A stretch of DNA of 64,000 bases from Pseudomonas putida (GTDB taxonomy: Bacteria > Pseudomonadota > Gammaproteobacteria > Pseudomonadales > Pseudomonadaceae): NCBI RefSeq assembly GCF_005080685.1, contig NZ_CP039371.1, positions 744,001 to 808,000 on the forward strand. The letters run 5' to 3'. Below are positions 1 to 7,731 of the stretch, piece by piece; the stretch's first letter is position 1, and each line of letters opens with the position of its first letter. The notes under the pieces are model-generated. The model was not told where the DNA came from and did not search any database. It worked only from the letters and a program-made list of their open reading frames with translations. The position numbers were made by a program, and so were the translations under genes.

Positions 1-76
1 TGACGATGGCCCACAGATCGATGAGCAAGAGGATTGCCGCGACGGCAATCCAGGAGTAGCTGGCGATACCGTTCAT
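1..76 (-). CDS. PLDc_N-like small membrane protein (N-terminal 25 codons only)
   Basis: This reverse-strand gene starts at 76 behind a good ribosome site (GGAGG, about 7 bases upstream) and runs off the left edge. The visible N-terminus begins MNGIASYSW, followed by a hydrophobic segment and then IDLWAIV. That pattern resembles short inner-membrane proteins related to the N-terminal region of phospholipase D/cardiolipin synthase (PLDc_N), which usually carry two membrane helices and no catalytic HKD motif. It lies just upstream of an alcohol dehydrogenase on the same strand whose 3' end is at 90, so the two may be co-transcribed. Only 25 residues are visible, so the family call is tentative. 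Confidence 0.5.
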   Translation of the reverse strand, partial: MNGIASYSWIAVAAILLLIDLWAIV

Positions 77-89
77 GTGCTTGCCTCCT

Positions 90-1292
90 TTACACGAAGT
101 CAGGGCCCAAGGTGCCCGCTGCCGCGCCTGGCACGAGGATGACCTTGCGGCAGTTGTCCTGCTTCTGATCGAACATCTTGTAGCCCATGGCCGCTTCTTC
201 GAGGGCCAGGCGGTGGGTGACGATCAGCTCTGGTTGCAGGCGACCTGCTTCGATGTGTTCAAGAAGTTCAGGCAAGTATTTCTGCACATGGGTCTGGCCC
301 ATCTTGAAGGTGAGCCCCTTGTCGAAGGCATCGCCGAACATGAAGGCGTGGATGAAGCCGGCGTATACCCCCGGCACACTGACAACTCCGCCGCGACGCA
401 CTGCAGCAATGCTCTGGCGCAGCGCCTTGCCACTGCTGCCTTCGATCTTCAGCGCCGTCATCACCGTTTCGGCAGTGCTGCCTTTCGCCTCGAAACCGAC
501 CGCATCGATCACCGCATCGACGCCGCGCATGCCTGGCGTCTGGCGGATGATGCTGTCGGCGGGATCGTCGTCTTGCTCGAAGTTGATCGGTATGACCCCG
601 TAGGCCTCTCGTGCGTAGGCCAGGCGATAATCGTTGTCGTCGACCATGAAGATGGTCTGAGCGCCGAGCATTCGCGCACAGGCGGCGCTCAGCAAGCCCA
701 CCGGCCCGGCGCCGTAGATCGCCACCGATGACCCTTGGCCTATTTCGGCATTGATGACCGCCTGCCAAGCGGTCGGCAGGATGTCCGAGAGGAACAGCAC
801 CTTGTCGTCGGCCAGCGCGGTGGGCACTTTGAACGGGCCGACGTTGCCCTTGGGCACCCTCACGTAATCCGCCTGGCCGCCAGGGATACCGCCATAGAGA
901 TGGCTATATCCAAACAGCGCGGCGCCTGGGGGAATTCCCTTCTTGTTGATGATCGCACCACGACCTGTGTTGGTGGTTTCACAGGCAGCGAACAGGTCGT
1001 GCTGGCAGAAGAAACAGCTGCCGCACGCGATCACGAAGGGAATCACTACGCGGTCGCCGATCTGCAGATTGGTGACGGCACTGCCAGTATCTTCGACGAT
1101 GCCCATGAACTCATGGCCGAAGATATCACCCGCTTCGGTTTCTGGAATTTTGCCTCGATAAAGGTGCAGGTCAGAGCCGCAAATGGCTGTGGCGGTGACC
1201 CTGAGGATAATGTCGTCTTCCTGCTCAATGATGGGATCGGGGACGTTATCGACCCTGACGTCGTGTGCTCCGTGGTAGGTCAGTGCTCTCAT
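90..1292 (-). CDS. zinc-dependent alcohol dehydrogenase, formaldehyde dehydrogenase-like
   Basis: A 400-residue medium-chain dehydrogenase/reductase that oxidises an alcohol or aldehyde adduct with NAD(P). Catalytic zinc ligands are expected at Cys38 (in ICGSD) and His60 (in GHEFMG). The four structural-zinc cysteines are Cys90, 93, 96 and 104. The Rossmann motif [10 protein letters not shown] begins the cofactor domain near residue 190. Length and layout match the glutathione-independent formaldehyde dehydrogenase-like branch common in Pseudomonas stress islands. The ATG at 1292 was chosen over an upstream in-frame start because AGGAG lies just ahead of it. Substrate cannot be read from sequence. 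The stress genes that follow (Mn-catalase, DUF892) suggest stationary-phase or oxidative-stress expression, which is an inference. Confidence 0.85.
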   Translation of the reverse strand: MRALTYHGAHDVRVDNVPDPIIEQEDDIILRVTATAICGSDLHLYRGKIPETEAGDIFGHEFMGIVEDTGSAVTNLQIGDRVVIPFVIACGSCFFCQHDLFAACETTNTGRGAIINKKGIPPGAALFGYSHLYGGIPGGQADYVRVPKGNVGPFKVPTALADDKVLFLSDILPTAWQAVINAEIGQGSSVAIYGAGPVGLLSAACARMLGAQTIFMVDDNDYRLAYAREAYGVIPINFEQDDDPADSIIRQTPGMRGVDAVIDAVGFEAKGSTAETVMTALKIEGSSGKALRQSIAAVRRGGVVSVPGVYAGFIHAFMFGDAFDKGLTFKMGQTHVQKYLPELLEHIEAGRLQPELIVTHRLALEEAAMGYKMFDQKQDNCRKVILVPGAAAGTLGPDFV

Positions 1293-1497
1293 AAGGTCAG
1301 CTCCTGCAGGCGTTTTCCGTGATAGGTATGCAGGGGAAGCCATGACAGATGGCAAAGTTCAGCCGAACAAGTCCGGTGGTACTTAAAACTCATTCGCGAC
1401 GCCCACATTTCAAGCTGAACATTCCTGACCACACCGGTATCAGAACGATCTGAGCCCGTGCCACAAGAGCCAGGCCGATTAAACGAGGGGCGTGGCG

Positions 1498-1980
1498 ATG
1501 GACGACACGATGTTGGCATACATGGTGTTCGCTGCCTCACATCCTGAGGCGCTTTCGCAGGTACAAGTGCTTACAGAAGCGGAGGCATTGGAGGCTGGCG
1601 AAGCACTCCCAGATCTGCGTGAAACCATGGCCGTACAGATCCTCAGTGCTGAAGCCAAGGCTCAGCGTAAAACCCTGGCCACGCTCGTTGAGGTGATTTT
1701 GGGCAAGGCCGTCATCGAGCCCGATGCGCCATCCACTAACCATGTCTCCAGCCTTGAGAAATACAACCGGATGCGAGATTTCGACGCGTCACCAGAGCCG
1801 TCTGGAAATCGTAAGCAGTCGAGCAGGAAGATTCAGGCCTTACAATTCTGCGTCCAGAAGCATGACGCCACACGGCTGCATTACGACTTCCGCTCGGAGC
1901 TCGATGGCACGTTGAAGAGTTGGGCGACCGTTACCGGCTGTCCGAAAAGCGTCGTTGTCGGAAATTGGCGCTCGCGTTGA
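1498..1980 (+). pseudogene. truncated LigD-like 3'-phosphoesterase fragment with an unrelated N-terminus
   Basis: A 160-residue frame whose last half resembles the start of the 3'-phosphoesterase domain of bacterial non-homologous end-joining ligase LigD. Residues near 82-95 resemble the usual LigD N-terminus (LEKYNRMRDF). A segment QKHDATRLHYDFR follows, with the His and Asp residues typical of the domain, then LDGTLKSWA. The frame stops about 15 residues later, where a full domain needs roughly 80 more residues and where LigD continues into ligase and polymerase domains. The first 80 residues are not LigD-like and were not recognised. GAGGGG precedes the ATG at 1498 at good spacing, better than the GTG at 1492. 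It is probably a decayed or recombined ligD remnant. No Ku gene is visible nearby. Confidence 0.65.
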
Positions 1981-2032
1981 TGGGCTGCTCCGCTAAGGTC
2001 AGGTGATGTCTAAATGATACTAAAGTCATAGG

Positions 2033-2329
2033 ATGGCTGACATGCGAATACGTGGTGATGTTTTCTGGAAGTGGGCTGACCCTGTGCTTCCCCATCGTAG
2101 CCATGATGAGACACTGGACAACGGAACGGTTATTGACGTACAGACGAGATTGTCGCGAACCGGGGCTACCCAGGTTTTTATCGGCGTCTATGCGGCCACT
2201 GGGATGCCACTCCACGAAGAAGCATTTGATGCTAGGCCAGGAGAATCGATGACCCGTGCACTGGCCTGGGGTGTAGGACGGGCCAGAAGGATTGCCAGTG
2301 ATCCGCGCAGTAAAGTTGTTAATTATTAG
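2033..2329 (+). CDS. hypothetical protein, 98 residues
   Basis: A small hydrophilic protein beginning MADMRIRGDVFWKW, with no signal peptide or membrane segment. A second in-frame ATG at 2042 is equally possible. No family was recognised, though the pattern of a short basic N-terminus, a charged middle and a C-terminus rich in Arg and Ala fits the small conserved proteins found among Pseudomonas stress genes. Its stop overlaps the 3' end of the convergent DUF2061 gene by four bases. The support is an intact frame and gene-tight packing. Confidence 0.5.
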   Translation: MADMRIRGDVFWKWADPVLPHRSHDETLDNGTVIDVQTRLSRTGATQVFIGVYAATGMPLHEEAFDARPGESMTRALAWGVGRARRIASDPRSKVVNY

Positions 2330-2547
2330 CTCTGAAGACGTTGCCACACCTTTTCGTGGAAATAAAAGGCAACGGTATTACAAGCCGGCTCAATGATCGC
2401 AATCAGTCCGCCTGTCAATGCAGAGCCGGTGAGTAGGTAGGCGACGGTAAAGGCTATCGAGAAGTGTAAGACGCTAAAGCTCAACGTCTTCCATAGCGGC
2501 CCTTTAAGGCGGGAATGGCAGCAGTTGATATCGGAAAAGTCTTTCAT
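2326..2547 (-). CDS. DUF2061 small membrane protein
   Basis: A 73-residue inner-membrane protein. After a short cytoplasmic start it has the segment WKTLSFSVLHFSIAFTVAYL, a Gly-rich turn (GSALTGGL), a second helix around IAIIEPACNTVAFYF and an ending HEKVWQRL. The order KTxSF - FTVAYLLTG - EPxxNTxxYYFHEK is typical of the DUF2061 family, whose function is unknown. The gene is convergent with the 98-residue gene at 2033 and head-to-tail with the DUF892 gene region. Length equals the family norm, so it looks intact. Confidence 0.8.
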   Translation of the reverse strand: MKDFSDINCCHSRLKGPLWKTLSFSVLHFSIAFTVAYLLTGSALTGGLIAIIEPACNTVAFYFHEKVWQRLQS

Positions 2548-2608
2548 ATCGATTGGAGGCCCAACGGAAAGTAATGAGCCGTATCAACGCGATACGGCCT
2601 TTTCGAAA

Positions 2609-3118
2609 TCAGCGTTTCGCTTCAACATCCGGAGTTGCAGAACGAGAAAGGAAGGCTTGTGTGATTTCTGGCAAATGCTCACCCAGCCATTTCGCCATGG
2701 CGATCTCTTCTTTGAGGATCGAACGGCACGCATCTGCCGTCAGCTCGTCGCCCGCGAATGTAGCCGCTTCTACGAGCACCGTGTAGGAAGCGATCTCTAC
2801 GTTCTCGAACACGTAGCCAGCCATGGCGCCCTTGACCACTTCGTCGCTCATCGCCATGCCGCCAACAGCTTGGCCAAACGCCATGAGTTTGCCGGCCATG
2901 TCTTTCAGTTTCGATGTGCTTCCGCCAAGGCGCTCGATGCACTCCACTAGCCGACGCTGCTGTCCTTCGGTTTCTGCAATGTGCTGAACAATTCGCTCGC
3001 GAAGTTTGGGATAGTGCTCAAGTCGCTCTGCTTGCCCCTTCAGCATTGTCTCAGCTTGCTGTTCCATTGCGTGAGCATCACGCAGCCAATCCAGTAAGTT
3101 CTCGGTTGGAGTCGCCAT
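2609..3118 (-). CDS. DUF892/YciE-YciF ferritin-like stress protein
   Basis: A 169-residue, almost wholly helical protein of the DUF892 (YciE/YciF) family, which folds as a ferritin-like four-helix bundle. It contains LRDAHAMEQQAETML near residue 12, the carboxylate-rich segment HIAETEGQQRRLVE and a later block FENVEIASYTVL, where the Glu/His metal ligands of the bundle are expected. The ATG at 3118 (MATPTEN) sits behind AAGGAT and is preferred to an upstream TTG. Members are produced under osmotic and stationary-phase stress in enterobacteria; the molecular role is unsettled. A second member lies at 4530 on the other strand, with the Mn-catalase between them. Confidence 0.85.
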   Translation of the reverse strand: MATPTENLLDWLRDAHAMEQQAETMLKGQAERLEHYPKLRERIVQHIAETEGQQRRLVECIERLGGSTSKLKDMAGKLMAFGQAVGGMAMSDEVVKGAMAGYVFENVEIASYTVLVEAATFAGDELTADACRSILKEEIAMAKWLGEHLPEITQAFLSRSATPDVEAKR

Positions 3119-3380
3119 GGTCAAATATCCTTTGTGAGGGAATTATTGGGAAACCGTCCTTTAGGAACTGTTCGTTTCAGACGATGAATGGTGTTGCGCA
3201 CTAACTATTGGAGTCTATTTATTTTTATTTGCATGGAAAATCACTTTGAACTATTTCTGCGTGGCCGCCCGTCCTGAATGTTGAGCGTTGGTTAGCACGA
3301 TGTAAGACGGAGCTCACTCCCAGCCATAGACGACGTTCACAAATAATTATGGGCGTTCGACTAGCCGCGAGGAGATAGCC

Positions 3381-4259
3381 ATGTTTATCCATAACAAGCG
3401 CTTGCAATATACCGTGCGAGTAGCGCAGCCCAATCCAGGTCTGGCGAACCTGTTGCTCGAACAATTCGGTGGTGCTCAAGGTGAACTGGCGGCTGCTAGC
3501 CGTTATTTCACTCAAGCGTTGGCGGAAGACGATCCGGGGCGTAAAGACCTGCTCATGGACATCGCGACCGAGGAGCTCAGTCACCTGGAGATCGTCGGCT
3601 CCATCATCGTCATGCTCAACAAAGGGGCCAAAGGTCGCCTTGCAGAGGGCGTAGAAGAGGAGGGTGAGTTGTATCGAGCGATCAATGGTGCGGGCAACGA
3701 CTCCCATATCACCAGCATCTTGTACGGTGCCGGCGCTCCGCTCACCAATTCGGCTGGCGTCCCTTGGAGCGCTGCCTATGTCGATACCATAGGCGAGCCA
3801 ACAGCAGATTTTCGTTCGAACATCGCCGCTGAAGCGCGGGCCAAGATCGTCTACGAGCGTCTGATGAACGTGACTGATGACCCAGGCGTGAAAGAGGCGC
3901 TGGGCTTCCTCATGACGCGAGAGATCGCCCATCAGCTTTCCTTTGAGAAGGCGCTTCACGCCATTCAGCCGAACTTCCCCCAAGGCAAGCTCCCCGGCAT
4001 GCCGGAGTTCACCAACAAGTATTTCAACATGTCCGGTGAGCCCAATGTGCGCGGCCCTTGGAACGAGGGCAGCGAGTGGGAGTACGTGGAAAATCCATCC
4101 GCAGCTGTTGATGGGGGAGATGGCACCGCTTCGGTGACGCTGACTCCTGCCGAGGCTGAAACGGTCGAGGCGATGAAGCTTCGGACGATGTCCGATCCAA
4201 CCACCAACCCGGTCACCGGAGCGGATCTTGGCTCCGGCTTGATCAATGGCAAAGACTGA
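3381..4259 (+). CDS. manganese catalase
   Basis: A 292-residue non-haem dimanganese catalase that converts hydrogen peroxide to water and oxygen in the cytoplasm. The ferritin-like core carries the expected metal ligands: Glu in GGAQGELAAASRY, Glu and His in ATEELSHLEIVG, Glu in IAAEARAKIVYERL, and Glu and His in TREIAHQLSFEKAL. The conserved NxxxFPQGKLPGMPEFTNKYFNMS tail follows. GAGGAG lies 6 bases before the ATG. It heads an apparent operon with the small gene at 4275 and the DUF892 gene at 4530, the same three-part layout (Mn-catalase plus DUF892 partners) found in RpoS-type stress islands of other pseudomonads. Confidence 0.93.
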   Translation: MFIHNKRLQYTVRVAQPNPGLANLLLEQFGGAQGELAAASRYFTQALAEDDPGRKDLLMDIATEELSHLEIVGSIIVMLNKGAKGRLAEGVEEEGELYRAINGAGNDSHITSILYGAGAPLTNSAGVPWSAAYVDTIGEPTADFRSNIAAEARAKIVYERLMNVTDDPGVKEALGFLMTREIAHQLSFEKALHAIQPNFPQGKLPGMPEFTNKYFNMSGEPNVRGPWNEGSEWEYVENPSAAVDGGDGTASVTLTPAEAETVEAMKLRTMSDPTTNPVTGADLGSGLINGKD

Positions 4260-4274
4260 GCTGCCGGAGGCTTC

Positions 4275-4505
4275 ATGAACACTCTGCGCAAGAAAGCCTC
4301 GCCACATCGCCTGGTTGGCGTTGAGCACCTCATGTGTCAAGCGTTGGCCGAATTTGAAGCTGAGTCCCGCTTGGCCTGTCGAGCTCTCCGTGTACGCATG
4401 GCCGTAATGACCTTCGGAGTCGGCTCGCTTCTACCGAACGACCTTCCCGGCGATGCGCCGGAAGTCGAGCGGCCAGAAACTTTTCTGAGTAACACCCTGC
4501 ACTGA
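4275..4505 (+). CDS. hypothetical protein, 76 residues
   Basis: A small basic protein beginning MNTLRKKASPHRL. It starts 15 bases after the catalase stop behind a clear GGAGG, so it is probably translated as the second gene of the catalase operon. No membrane segment or known domain was recognised. The centre is rich in Arg, Ala and Val, and the C-terminus is acidic and Pro-rich. It ends 24 bases before the start of the DUF892 gene. Function unknown; association with peroxide defence is by position only. Confidence 0.6.
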   Translation: MNTLRKKASPHRLVGVEHLMCQALAEFEAESRLACRALRVRMAVMTFGVGSLLPNDLPGDAPEVERPETFLSNTLH

Positions 4506-4529
4506 TCACTACCGTCTAGGAGATAACCA

Positions 4530-5030
4530 ATGGCTGCACGGAAAACTGTTGAAGACCTGTTTATCCACGAACTGTCTGACGTGTATAGCGCAGAGAAGCA
4601 GATCACCAAGGCGCTGCCTCGGTTGGCCAGGGCCGCCACCAATCCATTGTTGGCCGACGCCTTCACGTCCCACCTGGCCGAAACCCAGGGTCAGATCGAG
4701 CGCATCGACCAACTGGTGGAGTCGGCAGGCTTGAAGCTCAAGCGGATGAAGTGCGTTGCGATGGAGGGGCTGGTCGAGGAGAGCAAGGAGCTACTCGATG
4801 AAATCGAAAAAGGCGCGGTGCTCGATGCAGCGTTGATCGGGGCTTGCCAGAAGGTGGAGCACTACGAGATCGCCAGCTACGGAACGCTGATCGCCATGGC
4901 CAAGCACCTGGGAATGAAGGAAGCAGTGTCGTTGCTGGGCGATACCTTGGCCGAGGAAAAAGCAGCGGACGACAAGCTTTCTGCAATTGCTGAAGAAGGT
5001 GGCAACCAGGCGGCAACACTCGAAAAATGA
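4530..5030 (+). CDS. YciE/YciF-family (DUF892) ferritin-like protein
   Basis: A 166-residue helical protein of the DUF892 family, closer to classic YciF than the copy at 2609. It has ELSDVYSAEKQITKALPRLARAA at the N-terminus, HLAETQGQIERIDQLVE in helix two, and ACQKVEHYEIASYGTLIAMA plus LAEEKAADDKL in the last helices. These supply the Glu/His cluster expected of a ferritin-like diiron site. AGGAGATAACC precedes the ATG. It is the third gene of the catalase transcription unit. An intact frame and standard family length make a functional protein likely. Confidence 0.88.
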   Translation: MAARKTVEDLFIHELSDVYSAEKQITKALPRLARAATNPLLADAFTSHLAETQGQIERIDQLVESAGLKLKRMKCVAMEGLVEESKELLDEIEKGAVLDAALIGACQKVEHYEIASYGTLIAMAKHLGMKEAVSLLGDTLAEEKAADDKLSAIAEEGGNQAATLEK

Positions 5031-5213
5031 TGGCTGATGCCCGGTGCAGGATGCGCCGGGCTTGTACAGCGCTATCCATCCACCCAATTGGTGCATTCTC
5101 GACAACACTGTGTCAGGCGCTACGCTTCTGTGCAGTTTAGCGACGACGGTGCCTTGAAGTTGACGAACATCGCAGAGAGTCCACAATTTTGGGATCTGCA
5201 TTAGCCGGCTTCA

Positions 5214-5450
5214 ATGGCCCGCGACAAATTCAGCGACCTCGTCGTATTTCTAGCAGTGGCGCAGGAAAGACATTTTACCCGTGCGGCGGCCAAGCTTCGT
5301 GTTACACAGTCAGCGGTTAGTTACTCAGTGCGTCAACTGGAGTCCCGTCTGGGGGACAACTTGTTCAAAGGACGTTCTGATGCGGCTGCCGACGCAGCGG
5401 GCCAGTGAAGTCGGGCGCTTGCTACCGCATCAGTGGAGGCCTGCCGCTGC
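5214..5450 (+). pseudogene. LysR-family regulator, N-terminal fragment broken by frameshift
   Basis: The first 53 codons encode a typical LysR DNA-binding domain: a helix-turn-helix with [30 protein letters not shown]. After NLFKGRS the frame goes off-family and stops at 5408. In the neighbouring frame the sequence continues as [15 protein letters not shown], which resembles the usual RTTRSVRLTEAGERLL continuation, so a frameshift lies near 5375. No effector-binding domain follows, because the next gene (convergent) ends at 5452. This is a dead remnant, probably truncated when the hydrolase gene arrived. Confidence 0.75.
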
Positions 5451-5451
5451 T

Positions 5452-6015
5452 TCATAGGCGGAGCTGAGCGAGCACATCCTCTGATGACATGACTTGGGCA
5501 TATTCAGTGCCCAGTATGGCCAAGGCCAGCTCATAAACGGTTAAGGCGTCCCAACACGTTCCTTGCGGCCCGGTTACGGGTACAGCAGTCGTGGCATCCG
5601 CAGGAAGAATAATTTCGTACCCAAGCGCTTTCCCGGCCCGGATAGTGGCATCCATGCTGTTGTGAACCACAACGCCCGTCAAAACAATGCGTTTTACTTG
5701 CATATTTTTGAGAATGGCATCCAATTGGGTTCCTATGAATGCGCAGTTCTCATGCTTGATAATGACAATCTCGCCCTCTACCGGTGCCACTTCTTTCTTG
5801 ATCCCATTCCAAGGGCCATGAACGTAATAGCTGGAGGTGGGATTTTCTTCATCATGCTTCACATGAAGGACAGGCCAGCCACTGGATCGCCAGTGCCAAA
5901 GAAGGCGTTGGATAACTGACAAATAGCCAGGGTGGCTTTTACCATTCCAAACAGGTTGATCGATAGCATCCTGAACATCGAGGATAATCAGGGGGATGCT
6001 AGGCGTATCCTTCAT
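5452..6015 (-). CDS. isochorismatase-like cysteine-hydrolase family protein lacking the usual cysteine
   Basis: A 187-residue isochorismatase-like hydrolase fold. The N-terminal strand LIILDVQDAID carries the expected catalytic Asp13, and Lys87 sits in IIKHENCAF. The segment LTGVVVHNSMDATIRAG matches the family's nucleophile loop, where HNCV is normal, but residue 120 is Ser, not Cys. Residue 91, normally Ser in the K-x3-SAF motif, is Cys here. The start at 6015 has AAGGAG upstream. Substrates of the family include pyrazinamide, nicotinamide, N-carbamoylsarcosine and isochorismate; none can be assigned. The Cys/Ser exchange means it may be inactive, act as a serine hydrolase or use a displaced thiol. 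Confidence 0.8.
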   Translation of the reverse strand: MKDTPSIPLIILDVQDAIDQPVWNGKSHPGYLSVIQRLLWHWRSSGWPVLHVKHDEENPTSSYYVHGPWNGIKKEVAPVEGEIVIIKHENCAFIGTQLDAILKNMQVKRIVLTGVVVHNSMDATIRAGKALGYEIILPADATTAVPVTGPQGTCWDALTVYELALAILGTEYAQVMSSEDVLAQLRL

Positions 6016-6284
6016 GCGAGGTCGTCTCCTTACGATGGAGGCTTAGTGTGCTGCAACGTATTCCCGTCAACAAGCAGCGCAGGCGCGCTAGGGTGCCGGT
6101 GCTGCAACGAGGCCACTAAGGACGGGCTGCTACCTGTCAGTGGATTCCGACCCAGCTCACGCAAGGTGCGTTGGGCGGACGCCTACTTTTTTCACCCCTT
6201 GGCTCAAGCTGAACCTCGGATTACTGGTTTCACCGCGCTTTGAAGCCCTTATACTGTCCGTTTGCCAACGGTCAAGGAGAGACT

Positions 6285-6356
6285 ATGACGCCGACTATTT
6301 TCAAAGGTGATTGTTCTGCAAAATTTGCAGTGCTTTGCGTAGAAGGGCGGGTCTGA
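6285..6356 (+). CDS. 23-codon upstream leader ORF coupled to the hydrolase gene
   Basis: A short frame beginning MTPTIFKGD behind a strong AAGGAGA site, the best ribosome site in this stretch. Its TGA (6354-6356) overlaps the ATG of the alpha/beta-hydrolase gene (6356). The arrangement suggests translational coupling, with ribosomes finishing the leader and re-initiating on the hydrolase. It may instead be the remnant of a longer original N-terminus. A promoter-like TATACT lies near 6250. Confidence 0.45.
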   Translation: MTPTIFKGDCSAKFAVLCVEGRV

Positions 6357-7264
6357 TGCGCGTTGGAAGAATCATCGCGATGGTTGGAACCACGCTTTCG
6401 TTGATGACATGGCCGGTAATGGCATCAGCAGACCTATCGTCCCAGCCAGCAGAGCATTTCAGCCTGCAGCGAATTTCTGTGCAGGTTGAAGGTTCCGGCA
6501 AGGACGTCATATTGATCCCAGGCCTGGCATCGTCTCGAAAGGTATGGGATGACCTAGTCCCCAAATTAAGGCAAAGCTATCGCCTTCACCTGGTTGAGCT
6601 GGCAGGTTTCGCCGGGTCGCCTGCCGTATCCGAAACCAAGGGGAAAGTCATTGCCCCTGCGGTCGAAGAGATCGCTGACTACATCCACTCTCAGCGGATC
6701 AAGGCACCGGTGATCATCGGTCACTCTCTGGGAGGAGAGGCAGCTTTGATGCTTGGAGCTCGCCATCCCGATCAGGTGGGCCGATTGCTGATCGTTGATG
6801 CGCTTCCCTTTTACAGCTTGTTAGTCGACCCTTCGGCCACCACCGAAACTGCTACAGCGCCTGCTGCTGTGATGCGTGATTCGCTAATGGCTGCATCTGC
6901 TGAGCAAAACGAAGCCATGCAAACTGCATCCATCGCTCGGCTTGTTAAAAATGAAGCGTTTAGGCCAGGTTTGGTCGCTGACAGTATCCGCTCGGATCGC
7001 AGAACGGTGGCCGATGCTGTCTATGAATTGATGGTCACCGATTTGCGACCTGAACTCAGCCGCATCACCGTGCCGGTGGAGGTCGTGTACGCATATGACC
7101 CAATGTATGGCGTGCCTTCATCCAGCGTGGATGCGATGTTCCATCAGGCCTATACCTCAGCACGCGACATCCGGTTAAAGCGCATTGACGGCAGTTTTCA
7201 CTTCGTAATGCTTGACCAGCCGGAGAAGTTTGCCCGCACCGCTCTGACATTTCTCAGCAAGTGA
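6356..7264 (+). CDS. exported alpha/beta-fold hydrolase
   Basis: A 302-residue alpha/beta hydrolase. The N-terminus MRVGRIIAMVG...PVMASA is a plausible Sec signal peptide with cleavage near residue 24, so the enzyme likely acts in the periplasm. LIPGLASSRKVWDDL is the usual oxyanion-hole strand, GHSLGGEAAL holds the nucleophile Ser, an acidic residue is expected near YAYDP, and FHFVMLDQP supplies the catalytic His. The substrate is unknown; esters or lactones are typical. The ATG at 6356 is preferred to an in-frame start at 6311 because it gives a clean signal peptide and overlaps the leader stop. Confidence 0.8.
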   Translation: MRVGRIIAMVGTTLSLMTWPVMASADLSSQPAEHFSLQRISVQVEGSGKDVILIPGLASSRKVWDDLVPKLRQSYRLHLVELAGFAGSPAVSETKGKVIAPAVEEIADYIHSQRIKAPVIIGHSLGGEAALMLGARHPDQVGRLLIVDALPFYSLLVDPSATTETATAPAAVMRDSLMAASAEQNEAMQTASIARLVKNEAFRPGLVADSIRSDRRTVADAVYELMVTDLRPELSRITVPVEVVYAYDPMYGVPSSSVDAMFHQAYTSARDIRLKRIDGSFHFVMLDQPEKFARTALTFLSK

Positions 7265-7362
7265 ATCCCATTTGGCCTAACCCGCGATTAGCTGTTGCGC
7301 TTGGGTCGATATGTAGGCTGTAACCGAAAAAAATGCTGTACGAGTTAACTCAAGGAACTCGA

Positions 7363-7554
7363 ATGAAGGGACAAAGGAAGGTCGTGTGGTCGCAGGTACT
7401 GCTCTCAATGCTGGGTATCGCTTTGGGCGCTGCCTTACATGGCTGGGGGATAGTCGGATTTTGGGGGATGATCACCATCATGATGATCCCGAACGTCGTT
7501 TTCATGGTCATGCAGGTATACGCGGAACGCTACAAGCAGGATATTGCGCGATGA
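7363..7554 (+). CDS. small two-helix membrane protein
   Basis: A 63-residue protein starting MKGQRKVVW behind AAGGA. Two hydrophobic segments (about residues 10-28 and 33-52, with GWGIVGFWGMITIMM) are separated by a short turn, and the tail is charged (AERYKQDIAR). No family was recognised. It lies between the exported hydrolase and a structured repeat and may be transcribed with the hydrolase. Confidence 0.55.
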   Translation: MKGQRKVVWSQVLLSMLGIALGAALHGWGIVGFWGMITIMMIPNVVFMVMQVYAERYKQDIAR

Positions 7555-7572
7555 AAATCGTTCCGACTTACC

Positions 7573-7702
7573 ACCGCAAGCGGAGCGCGCAGCCCATGGA
7601 GGGGCGGAGGCGAGAGGATGGAAGCCCGGTAGGGCCGTGACCCTGGCAGCGCCAGGGGTGCGGTACACGACAGCCGCTCTCCCGAAGGGGGACTCGCCCA
7701 AG
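7573..7702 (+). repeat. structured dispersed repeat, copy 1 of 3
   Basis: First of three same-orientation copies (others at 18601 and 22791). All share CGCAAGCGGAGCGCGC at the left, then a hairpin, AGGATGGAAGCCCG, a second hairpin (here ACCCTGGC/GCCAGGGGT), a CACGA-AGCCG linker and a third hairpin (CTCCC/GGGGGA). Stem bases differ between copies while pairing is largely kept. The family name is unknown to me. Confidence 0.7.
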
Positions 7703-7731
7703 GCCCCATTCACTCAAAGCTGATGCAGGCG

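Noticed and set aside
3225..4340. 371-codon minus-strand frame opposite the Mn-catalase
   Set aside because: Catalase motifs on the plus strand are decisive; the reverse frame has none.
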